This document shows, piece after piece, positions 1-7,184 of a DNA stretch of 20,811 bases. The DNA comes from CAYNQN01 sp964530525 (lineage in GTDB: Bacteria; Actinomycetota; Acidimicrobiia; Acidimicrobiales; Acidimicrobilacustridaceae): contig CAZHBH010000038.1 of the NCBI GenBank assembly GCA_964530525.1, positions 1 to 20,811 of the forward strand, read 5' to 3'. Each line of letters opens with the position of its first letter. Position 1 is the first letter of the stretch. The translations under genes were made by a program, and so were the position numbers. Under the pieces are notes generated by a model that was not told the DNA's origin, ran no database searches, and saw only the letters and a program-made list of their open reading frames with translations.

Positions 1-3000
1 TGTCAGGCCGATCACGTCCACGTGGGTGACCTGCGCTGAGGTGTGGGTGGTCTTGGCCCCTGGGGAGGTGGTGATCACGTATCCCGTGATGGGGCTTCCA
101 CCGTCGTTGGCAGGCGGGGTCCATGACACGTGTGCCATGAGCGGCCCTGCCTCAGCAGTCACCTCTGTGGGTGCACCTGGTGCCGTGGCACCGCCCTGGA
201 CGGTCGTCACTGCCTGGGTGGCGTTCTCCACGGTGCAGGAGAGGTTCACGTACACGTCGATGAACACCAAAGGCGTGGGTGGCACGTGGATCGTGAGGTT
301 CACCGGTGAGCGCATGGAGTAGACGATGTCCGCGAGCTCGGACGCCGTCACCGTTCCGCTGGTCTCAAGCGTGATGGGAGCCGCCGGGTCGGTGATCGTG
401 TGCGTGGTCGGGAACTCCCAGACCTCGTCTGATCCGCCCGAGGCCACCATGGCGAGGTCCATGTCCTCCATGTAGATCTCCGCCGCCTGGGCCTCTATGG
501 CCAGGTTCGCGAGGTTCTCCGGAAGGGTGACCGACCACGAGAAGCTGACGTTACCGGTCCCACCGCTGCTGAGGGTCTCAGGGACCGTTGCCGCGAGCTG
601 GGTCGGCAGCTCCAGGATCCCGTCTGGAGGAGCCACGAGGCCCTCCATGAGCCCGATGGTGACCGGGTCCGTCCCCTGGCAGACGAACACCGGGTCGTCG
701 AAGTCAGCTGTGATCTCGTAGCTCTGTGGATCAGAGGCAGATCCTGCCCAGATCTCTGGGTCTGAGGGCTCGAACACGGCGTTGATCTCGTAGTCCCCTA
801 TGGGAAGGTCAGAGATCATCTCCTGGGCCTGGCCGTCTGTGACCGAGATGGGATCGGAGATGGGGACATCACCGTCGTAGAAGGTGACACTGCCTTCTGC
901 GTCGTCTGGCTCGACGGTTGCCGTGAGGGTCAAAGTCGTGCCGAAGGGAGCAGAAGTTCCCGGCGTGATCTCCAGAGTCGTCTCCGTGGAGACGGCTCCC
1001 GCGATCACCGTGATGCTCACCGGATCGGAGACCGACTCTGCGTAGTCGGTCGGATCAGACGGCACGAAGGTGGCGGTGACCTCGTGGGTTCCTGCTTCGA
1101 GCTCGTCTGTCATGGCGACGGCTTGGCCGTCGGTGACGTTGACCGTCTGGGCGAAGTCGCCGTCGGCGTCCTCGAAGAGGACCTGTCCCCCAGCCTCGGA
1201 GGGCGAGACCGTGGCCGTGAAGGTCACCTCGTCGCCCAGCTGTACCGGACCGCTTGGTGAGACCTCCAGGGATGTGGTGGTCTCAGTGGCGGGCTCGGTG
1301 ACCGTGTGGGTGACCACCGCGGAGGTGGAACCCGTGACGGTGGAGGGGTTGTTGGGGATGAAGGTGGCCTTCAGCGAGTGCTCGCCATCGGCGAGGTCGA
1401 ACACCATCGTCTGGGCAGAGCCGTTAGCTGCCGGCGCTGTGCCAAGGGACGTCTCGCCGTCGAAGAACTCGACAGTCCCACTGGAGGCATAGGTGGGCGA
1501 GACGTTGGCCGTGAGTGTCACGCCCTCACCTGGGAACGAGGTTCCAGAGGGAGAGACCACCAGCTCGGTGTCGGTGGAGACAGGCGAGCTCACCACGTGG
1601 ACGGTGAAGGGCTCCGAGCTGGACGGGGCGAAGTTGGCGGGGTTGCTCGGCGTGAAGTTCCCCCACACCTCGTAGGTGCCAGCCGGCAACGACGAGGTCG
1701 CGGCCGGGTTGCTGAGCCGAGCGAGACCACGACCGCTGGTGGCCGAACTGCCGTTGTTCACATTGGCCGATCCCAACGCATAGGTCTGAGCAGAGCCAGT
1801 GTTGCGAGCCAGGTAGCTGACCGAACCCGCCGCGTTGAACGACACGTAGCCGTTGATCTGCGACCACGCCGAGCCTTGCACTGCCGGCGAGGGGTTCACG
1901 GAGCTGATCTGGACACCGGTCTCCATCGGTCCCGGGTTGCCCGGAGCCACCACCTCGTAGTGGAAGGTGTAAGAGGAGGGCAGCAAACCCTGGTTCCCGG
2001 TCGAGAACGGTCCGCCTGCATCATTCCTGAGGAACGGGTCGAAGAAGAACGTGAACTCCTTCTCACCTACCGTCGGTGCAATCTGGCTTCCTGCGACCGA
2101 GATCGTCACGCGACCGTTCTGGTCCACCGCGTTGTTCAAGACAGCGTTGTCGAAGGGCCGGATGTAGTAGATGTCGGGTGCGACCGGACCCAGCGTCGCT
2201 ACCACCTTGGGGTCGAGCTGGAGGGTGATGAAGAGGTTCTGGTTCTGGACCACCTTGCCGGTGCCGCGGGTGCTGTCCTCCACCCAGGTGAGTGAGGTGG
2301 GCACGGCCTCACCTACGACGGTGTGCGCCTCGGCGTCCGACTCGACGCTGTTCCAGGCCCAAGCCGACCCGAGCGCCGGCGTGAAGACCGCTTGGAGGGA
2401 GTGCGCGCCGGGAGCCAGTGCCGTCAGAACTGAGTAGTGGCCGTCGCTCGAAGCGTCCACCGCTATGGAGTTGGCGTTCAGGAAGTCCCCGCTGTTGATG
2501 GGTATCTCCTGCGTCGGTCCAGGAGCGGATCGGTCGTAGACCCTGATGATCCCTGCCAGCGGAGCAGCTCCCTCTGCCCCGTCTGGAGCAGGGTCGAGGA
2601 TGAGGTTCAGCGTCACGGGATCAGCCGCGGCGGCCTCCCCGACGACCTCCAAGGTCAGCGTGGGTGTGCCCTTGTCGATCGCCGGGAGCACGGAGTACGT
2701 CTTCGGAGTCGACAAGGCGCTCGTCGCGTATGTCCTGAGACTCGAGTTGGTGGGGACGAAGCGGGCCTGGATGTTCAAGGTCCCTTGCGGAAGTGGCGGA
2801 GTGGGGGGGCTGAACCCGTTGCTGAACGGAAATGTCACGGAGCCTTCGAAGGTGGGTCCGTTGAGCCCGAAGGTGTTGACGTCCGCGAAGTGCTCTCCGT
2901 TCACGAAGAACTCGACGTTCCCACCCGCGAATGAGAAGGGGGTTCCCGACGTGCTGATCGTGTAGCCGATCGTCACTGGTTGGCCAAAGGAGGCTCCTGC

Positions 3001-4965
3001 CGATGGGCTGAACGTCAGGTCCGACAACGCCGTAGGCGAACCGGCAGGAGGAGGCGTCAAGGCGACCGAGAGCTCGCTTCCAGGACCGCCCAGAAGCGTG
3101 GATAGCTGTGACGCCCTGCTAGCGCCCGTGTGGTCCACGCAGGTGCCAGTGGTCGGCGGCGGGATGAAGAACCCGGTCTGCGACAACGTGACCTCGCCGT
3201 CGAGGCCTGCCCGGGTCCCGGTTAGCTCCACGGGGAACGGTCCCAGGATGCAGCCGCTAGCGAAGGTCGCTGCTCCGGAAGCGAGGTCTGCAGACGCCAC
3301 CTGGAAGTAGAGCTGCGTCGAGAACGATCCTGCGGCATCGGGCCCTGCCAAGATCTGTCCATCTCCGGAGCCGGCCTGAGCAAGTTGCCCGATGACCGTG
3401 CCTGTGGAGGTGGTGAGGGTTGCGCTGGCGAAGGCGAGCTGACCTGAGAGCGTCTGGCTGCCGTCCGCGTCCGTCGTGAGCCTCGAGCTCAGGGATCCCG
3501 AGAGCGGACCGCTGGCCGAGCTGAGGGTGGCAGTCGCGCTGCTGAAGCCGAGATCCAAGGCGTCGCCCAGGTTGGCGACGAAGCTTCCCCAGCCAGAAGC
3601 AGGGAAGTAGGAGACATCTCCCGCGTACTCAGCGCGCAGCTGATGGGCTCCACTGATCAGCGCGGGAGTGAAGGTCGTCTCGCCTCCGGAGAGGACCTGC
3701 GCGCCGATAAGGGTGTCGCCGTCGTACAGCTTCACGGTTCCCGAAGGCACGGCGGTTGCTCCACCTGTGGGCATGATCTCCACGGCGACCGTCGGCGTCG
3801 CGCTGGGGCTGAGGGGCGGGAAGACCGAAGCAGAGGAAGGTGTCACCGTCATCCCCACTTGCACCCGTGAACGGTTGGCCGGATTCGTCACAACCACCGT
3901 GACTGGCGCTGACGTTGACGAGTCGAAGCTCGGGGCTCCCATGTAGGACGCGGTGATAGAGCGGTTGCCCACGACGTTCAGCGACGTCGTAAGCGTCGCC
4001 TGCCCGACCGTGTCTAGCTCGACGTAGCCGAGGACGGTCGACCCATCGTTGAACCGCACGACGCCTGTTGGCGCTGTGACTGTTGCCGTCATGAACACCT
4101 CACCACCGCCCGGGACAGTGGTCGGGGTCACCTCGAGCTCGGTGGTCGTCGGGAGGGTCTCACCACCGCTGGTTATGGCAGTTGCAGACAGCACCGGTGA
4201 CGGGATGTTGCCGGCCGGCCAGCAGTAGACCTCAGCCATCGCGATCGAGGATGCCTGGAACACGTAACCGGAAGAAGGCTCGTTCTGTCCCGAGAAGCGG
4301 CTCGCGATGTTGCCGCCCACAGCACCGGTTGCCTTGACGACCACGTCGATAGCCGGGAGTTGGAATGGCGTGGAGAAGTCGGGGTTGATCGCGTTCTTGG
4401 GAACCTTCGGGACCTGCATGATGATCCGCGGAGGGTCGTAAGGCGCGGTCCAGATTGTGGCGAAGGGCGGAGGCGACGAGCTGATCGCCACGCTGGGCGT
4501 GCCCTCCAGGCCGAAGCCTGAGCCCTCTACGATCGACACCGACTGCACAGTGGCGTTCGTCGGCAGGTCGTACATGAAGTTGATGTTCTGCAAGAAGTGC
4601 ACCGGGACAGGGCCTATCACGCTGTCCTTCTGATCGGGAAAGGACGACGCCCTCGGAGCGATGCGAATGGTGAACTCCTCGTCGGGGCTCACCTGAGTCG
4701 GCGCTGTCGTGTCGATCGAGATGCTGTTCAGCTCAGGCTGACGCACGCCGGCGGCGTACCCAGCGCAGTCCGTCGCCCAACTCGTGTTGGTCGTGACGCC
4801 CTCGGGCTCCTGGGCGCCGGCCACCGAGGGAGGCGGGATGGCCAGGGCCAGGAGCGAACCGATCATGGCCAGCACCAGAAGTGCGACCGTGGCAGCGCGC
4901 CACCTCTTCTTCACGTGTGCGGATGCGGTCGCGCCGCGCGCACTCGAACCAAACGACGTACTCAT
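1..4965 (-). CDS. Giant secreted Ig-like repeat/fibronectin III surface protein, C-terminus missing
   Basis: This reading frame is open for 1655 codons from ATG at 4965 to the window edge, so the C-terminus lies outside. The start follows a purine-rich AGGGGGG stretch. Residues 1-51 are a signal peptide: basic KKRWR, a hydrophobic core, then a likely cut after AGA. Next come an N-terminal beta-rich domain (about 60-245), two Ig-like repeats (about 270-465), a domain with two Cys (about 468-628), four longer beta domains (about 640-1125), and three Big_3-type Ig repeats (about 1126-1419) with the usual 'GTVEFFDG' and 'LxxGxHxxxATFxP' signatures. A second Cys-pair domain (about 1420-1590) precedes a fibronectin III start (PGAPTEVTAEAG, WTPPANDGGSPITGYVI). 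There are only six Cys after the signal peptide, two per non-Ig domain. I infer an exported, cell-surface or adhesive role. No enzyme motif was seen. Third-position GC is lower than in neighbouring genes. A LysR gene lies 101 bases upstream on the same strand. Confidence 0.88.
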   Translation of the reverse strand, partial: MSTSFGSSARGATASAHVKKRWRAATVALLVLAMIGSLLALAIPPPSVAGAQEPEGVTTNTSWATDCAGYAAGVRQPELNSISIDTTAPTQVSPDEEFTIRIAPRASSFPDQKDSVIGPVPVHFLQNINFMYDLPTNATVQSVSIVEGSGFGLEGTPSVAISSSPPPFATIWTAPYDPPRIIMQVPKVPKNAINPDFSTPFQLPAIDVVVKATGAVGGNIASRFSGQNEPSSGYVFQASSIAMAEVYCWPAGNIPSPVLSATAITSGGETLPTTTELEVTPTTVPGGGEVFMTATVTAPTGVVRFNDGSTVLGYVELDTVGQATLTTSLNVVGNRSITASYMGAPSFDSSTSAPVTVVVTNPANRSRVQVGMTVTPSSASVFPPLSPSATPTVAVEIMPTGGATAVPSGTVKLYDGDTLIGAQVLSGGETTFTPALISGAHQLRAEYAGDVSYFPASGWGSFVANLGDALDLGFSSATATLSSASGPLSGSLSSRLTTDADGSQTLSGQLAFASATLTTSTGTVIGQLAQAGSGDGQILAGPDAAGSFSTQLYFQVASADLASGAATFASGCILGPFPVELTGTRAGLDGEVTLSQTGFFIPPPTTGTCVDHTGASRASQLSTLLGGPGSELSVALTPPPAGSPTALSDLTFSPSAGASFGQPVTIGYTISTSGTPFSFAGGNVEFFVNGEHFADVNTFGLNGPTFEGSVTFPFSNGFSPPTPPLPQGTLNIQARFVPTNSSLRTYATSALSTPKTYSVLPAIDKGTPTLTLEVVGEAAAADPVTLNLILDPAPDGAEGAAPLAGIIRVYDRSAPGPTQEIPINSGDFLNANSIAVDASSDGHYSVLTALAPGAHSLQAVFTPALGSAWAWNSVESDAEAHTVVGEAVPTSLTWVEDSTRGTGKVVQNQNLFITLQLDPKVVATLGPVAPDIYYIRPFDNAVLNNAVDQNGRVTISVAGSQIAPTVGEKEFTFFFDPFLRNDAGGPFSTGNQGLLPSSYTFHYEVVAPGNPGPMETGVQISSVNPSPAVQGSAWSQINGYVSFNAAGSVSYLARNTGSAQTYALGSANVNNGSSATSGRGLARLSNPAATSSLPAGTYEVWGNFTPSNPANFAPSSSEPFTVHVVSSPVSTDTELVVSPSGTSFPGEGVTLTANVSPTYASSGTVEFFDGETSLGTAPAANGSAQTMVFDLADGEHSLKATFIPNNPSTVTGSTSAVVTHTVTEPATETTTSLEVSPSGPVQLGDEVTFTATVSPSEAGGQVLFEDADGDFAQTVNVTDGQAVAMTDELEAGTHEVTATFVPSDPTDYAESVSDPVSITVIAGAVSTETTLEITPGTSAPFGTTLTLTATVEPDDAEGSVTFYDGDVPISDPISVTDGQAQEMISDLPIGDYEINAVFEPSDPEIWAGSASDPQSYEITADFDDPVFVCQGTDPVTIGLMEGLVAPPDGILELPTQLAATVPETLSSGGTGNVSFSWSVTLPENLANLAIEAQAAEIYMEDMDLAMVASGGSDEVWEFPTTHTITDPAAPITLETSGTVTASELADIVYSMRSPVNLTIHVPPTPLVFIDVYVNLSCTVENATQAVTTVQGGATAPGAPTEVTAEAGPLMAHVSWTPPANDGGSPITGYVITTSPGAKTTHTSAQVTHVDVIGLT

Positions 4966-4989
4966 GGAACCCCCCTGGATTGCTTCTAC

Positions 4990-5018
4990 TGACTGACTGC
5001 TGGTGACTTGACTGACTG
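4990..5018. repeat. Direct 10-base repeat TGACTGACTG in the leader of the surface-protein gene
   Basis: TGACTGACTG occurs at 4990-4999 and again at 5009-5018, 19 bases apart start to start, in the 101-base gap upstream of the surface-protein ATG. Each copy is itself two and a half GACT units. The spacing is close to two helical turns, so a tandem regulator site is possible, but simple-sequence slippage is an equally good explanation. Confidence 0.6.
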
Positions 5019-5066
5019 ATCGTCCGCAGGCCTCGTCTCGCTGTTGCTAGGTCGGCGGGTGGCCTC

Positions 5067-6053
5067 TCAACCCCGCGCTCCTTGATGAAGGTGAGGCTCG
5101 ACGCGCGAGCCCTGACCGGCGAGGTCGGCGCGCAGGGCGGCGATCGTCGGCCGGTCGTGGTCGGTGGCGCGGTAGGCGATGGAGATCGGCACGACCCAAC
5201 CGGGGAGATCCACCGCGACCTCCACCAGCGACCCTTCGGCGAGGGCACCGGCCACGGTGGAGCGCGGAGCCAGCCGGAGGCCCTCGGGAGAGCGTCCCTG
5301 GCCGTCGGCCGGCGGCTGCCCGCTGAGTGCCACCCCGAAGGCCAGCTCGGAGAGCTCTGCCGGGGGAACTGCCCGGCTGCGGGTGGCCAGCGGGTGCTCC
5401 GGCGGGACGACCCAGACCACCGGGTCGTCGAAGAGGTGGTCGATCACGAGGACTGGATCGACGTCGTCTCCTCCGTCCGAGCCGACACCGCCCACGGGTG
5501 ACGGATCGAGCCCATACCCATCGCCGCCATCTCCTGCACCGTGGCCGTTCGGCTCCGGGGAGAGGACGGGGCCAGCCAGGAGCGACGAGGGGGAGGGGGC
5601 CTCGGGTGTGAACGTTGCGGCGTCCTCGGCGGAGAACACCCCGATCCCCACGTCGGCCGCTCCGCTCACGACGGCACCGAGGACCTCGGCTGCGTCTTCG
5701 GAGACGACCGGCTCCACCCTGGTGGTCCCCGCTCCGAGCAGGGGAACGACGAGGTCGGCGACGCTGGCCTGCACCCGGGCCCGCACCAGGTCGTCGGCGT
5801 CGATCACGGCGAGGGCTCGGTCGACGAGGTCCACCGCCTGCCTCGCGTAGGGCAACAGGCGGAAGCCCGCACCAGAGGGCTGCATGCCATGAGGGAGACG
5901 GACGAACAGCTCGACGCCCACCCGGCGCTCGAGCCGGCGGATGCGCTCGGAGACGGACTGCTGTGTCACGCCCAGGTGGGTGGACGCCTTGGACACCGAA
6001 CGCTCCGACGAAACCAAGATGAACGTGCGCAGATCATCGATGCTCAGCGCCAT
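5067..6053 (-). CDS. LysR-type transcriptional regulator with low-complexity insertion
   Basis: The protein has 328 residues. The N-terminal winged helix-turn-helix is typical of LysR: DLRTFILVSSERSVSKAS at about 7-24, HLGVTQQSVSERIRRLE at 26-42, then VELFVR. The effector domain keeps 'GAADVGIGV' (131-139), 'VVWVVPPEHPLA' (211-222) and a C-terminal 'STVAGALAEGSLVEV'. Between these lies a roughly 50-residue Gly/Asp/Pro/Ser-rich insertion (about 148-200) that LysR effector domains normally lack. I chose ATG at 6053, not the GTG at 6059, because AGGAGG at 6059-6064 sits five bases before the ATG and overlaps the GTG. LysR proteins bind DNA as tetramers and respond to small ligands. The ligand and targets cannot be read here. 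The surface-protein gene follows on the same strand and is a candidate target, as is its own promoter. Confidence 0.9.
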   Translation of the reverse strand: MALSIDDLRTFILVSSERSVSKASTHLGVTQQSVSERIRRLERRVGVELFVRLPHGMQPSGAGFRLLPYARQAVDLVDRALAVIDADDLVRARVQASVADLVVPLLGAGTTRVEPVVSEDAAEVLGAVVSGAADVGIGVFSAEDAATFTPEAPSPSSLLAGPVLSPEPNGHGAGDGGDGYGLDPSPVGGVGSDGGDDVDPVLVIDHLFDDPVVWVVPPEHPLATRSRAVPPAELSELAFGVALSGQPPADGQGRSPEGLRLAPRSTVAGALAEGSLVEVAVDLPGWVVPISIAYRATDHDRPTIAALRADLAGQGSRVEPHLHQGARG

Positions 6054-6058
6054 GCTCA

Positions 6059-6064
6059 CCTCCT
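6059..6064 (-). promoter_or_regulatory. Ribosome binding site AGGAGG that fixes the LysR start
   Basis: On the minus strand AGGAGG lies five bases before ATG (6053-6051). The alternative in-frame GTG (6059-6057) would overlap it and so could not use it. Confidence 0.8.
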
Positions 6065-6086
6065 CACATCTCGATCCCGACCTATC

Positions 6087-6103
6087 ACACTTAAATCAAG
6101 TGT
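6087..6103. promoter_or_regulatory. Palindrome ACACTTAAATCAAGTGT, possible LysR operator
   Basis: Arms ACACTT and AAGTGT (6 bp, perfect) flank a 5-base AT-rich spacer, 34 bases upstream of the LysR ATG in an AT-rich patch of otherwise GC-rich DNA. Position and symmetry suit autoregulation by the LysR protein. It does not fit the textbook T-N11-A pattern (the symmetric pair is A-N11-T), so the assignment is tentative. Confidence 0.4.
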
Positions 6104-6119
6104 TGTCACCATAGCAACC

Positions 6120-6161
6120 GATCTCAGCACATGCCAGTACCGTTATACGACAAGTGAGATC
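6120..6161. repeat. Inverted repeat GATCTCA/TGAGATC upstream of LysR gene
   Basis: GATCTCA at 6120-6126 and TGAGATC at 6155-6161 are exact inverted copies separated by 28 bases. They sit in the same AT-rich patch as the palindrome at 6087-6103 and could be a second, distal regulator site. They could also be chance. Confidence 0.35.
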
Positions 6162-6190
6162 AGTGGATGTTACAAGGCAGGGGGAGAAAG

Positions 6191-6242
6191 CGGGTCTGAC
6201 CAGCGGATTCAGGCGCCAGACCCGGGACTTCGAACAGCCCGG
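6191..6242 (-). terminator. Overlapping stem-loops after the nuclease-like operon, possible terminator
   Basis: CGGGTCTG (6191-6198) pairs exactly with CAGACCCG (6217-6224) across an 18-base loop. Read leftward it is followed by CTTTCTCC. This lies just downstream of the PD-(D/E)XK gene pair, which ends at 6261, so it could terminate that transcript. A second stem, CCGGG (6222-6226) with CCCGG (6238-6242), shares bases 6222-6224 with the first, so the two cannot form together. The T tract is poor, hence moderate confidence. Confidence 0.4.
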
Positions 6243-6260
6243 ACGGGAAAGGGAAATGTT

Positions 6261-7184
6261 TCAGACGGAGGACGGATTGGGCGCCGACGCCCATCTCCGG
6301 CCCTCAGCACACACGTCGAGCGCGCTGCACCGGTGACACCACCGGCCAGGCCGATAGGTGAGGGAATCTGAACCGGGCACTTCGGTGACCGATTCGCCGA
6401 GTGCCTCAACGGCTTCCGTCGCTTGCGTGAGCGCCAGGAGCAGGAGGTCGTCGTCCACGTCGTAACGCTCCCCCACACCCGTTCGCAGGTTCTTCACGGT
6501 GACCCCCGCCGGCGTCACACGGCACACCAGGGTGTGGCAGAGAGCCACCCAGGCGGCAAGGCCCTGCGCGCGACCGGGCGTGGGGCTCGTCGTGTCGAGC
6601 ACCATCATGCGCAGCTCGGGATTGGTGGGTGCCCTGTGCGAAGCCACCTCGACCTTGGCGTCAAGCCGGACCCGACTGCCGGGCAGCTCCCAGCGGCGCC
6701 GGGCACTGCCCGGCGACCCGACGTGGTGACCGGGCTGCACGCCCGCCCGCACGGCGCGAAGCGCGTAGCTCGCCACCTCCGTCGCCGCCGCCGCGGAGAC
6801 GACCGGCTCGAGCTCGTCGAGCCACGTGCGCAGGCCGAAGCCGACCTCGTCGTCTTCTCCCGGACCGACATCTCCCGAGACCACGCGGCGAGCCGCCTCG
6901 TGCGCGCTGGGCGCCGCGCCTCTCAGCCACATGCGCAGGGCCACCAGGCCCAGACGCCGCACGGAGTTGGGGATGGAGTCCACGAAGGGCTCGACCGGAG
7001 CCGCCAGGCTCGCCGGACACTCTGCGGCCTTCGCCCAAGTCCAGTGGTCGACGTCGATCCACTCGTCCCAACTGGGCTTGCGACCCTCGGGAGGAGGAAG
7101 GGCGGCCGCGGGGCCAGCGAGCGCATCGATCGTGCGATCGCGCCACTCCGCTGCCCGGGCGCGGGGATCCGAGCTCACGCTCAC
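6261..7184 (-). CDS. Degenerate PD-(D/E)XK-like protein with four-cysteine Fe-S-type pattern
   Basis: The protein has 307 residues. It starts at GTG 7184, overlapping the stop of the upstream gene in a GTGA tetramer, which implies translational coupling. It mirrors that neighbour: a lone N-terminal Cys (C56 in AECPASL), an Asp in RLDAKVEV (D175), then MMVLDTTS (D197), and C-terminal C283-x2-C286-x5-C292. The distance from the second Asp to the first Cys of the C-terminal cluster is 86 residues here and 87 in the neighbour. The catalytic lysine expected two residues after D197 is replaced by threonine (T199). I therefore read it as a diverged paralogue that probably keeps the fold and an iron-sulfur cluster of the Cas4/AddB type but has lost nuclease chemistry. 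A heterodimer with the upstream product is likely but inferred. I do not recognise a named family. Confidence 0.72.
   Translation of the reverse strand: MSVSSDPRARAAEWRDRTIDALAGPAAALPPPEGRKPSWDEWIDVDHWTWAKAAECPASLAAPVEPFVDSIPNSVRRLGLVALRMWLRGAAPSAHEAARRVVSGDVGPGEDDEVGFGLRTWLDELEPVVSAAAATEVASYALRAVRAGVQPGHHVGSPGSARRRWELPGSRVRLDAKVEVASHRAPTNPELRMMVLDTTSPTPGRAQGLAAWVALCHTLVCRVTPAGVTVKNLRTGVGERYDVDDDLLLLALTQATEAVEALGESVTEVPGSDSLTYRPGRWCHRCSALDVCAEGRRWASAPNPSSV

Noticed and set aside
1306..2295. A 329-codon plus-strand open frame opposite the surface protein
   Set aside because: It is complementary to a 1655-codon frame with signal peptide and Ig repeats. The predicted protein is Arg/His/Gly-rich and has no domain.
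6206..6242. A T-arm-like TTCGAAC sequence suggesting a tRNA
   Set aside because: The flanking five-base stem has two mismatches in a tRNA arrangement, and no acceptor or anticodon arm fits around it. The bases pair better as a simple hairpin.
6154..6336. A 60-codon rightward frame starting in the AT-rich gap, a possible LysR divergent target
   Set aside because: Two thirds of it lies in the gap with hairpins and the rest is antisense to the nuclease-like gene. It has no ribosome binding site and no family resemblance.
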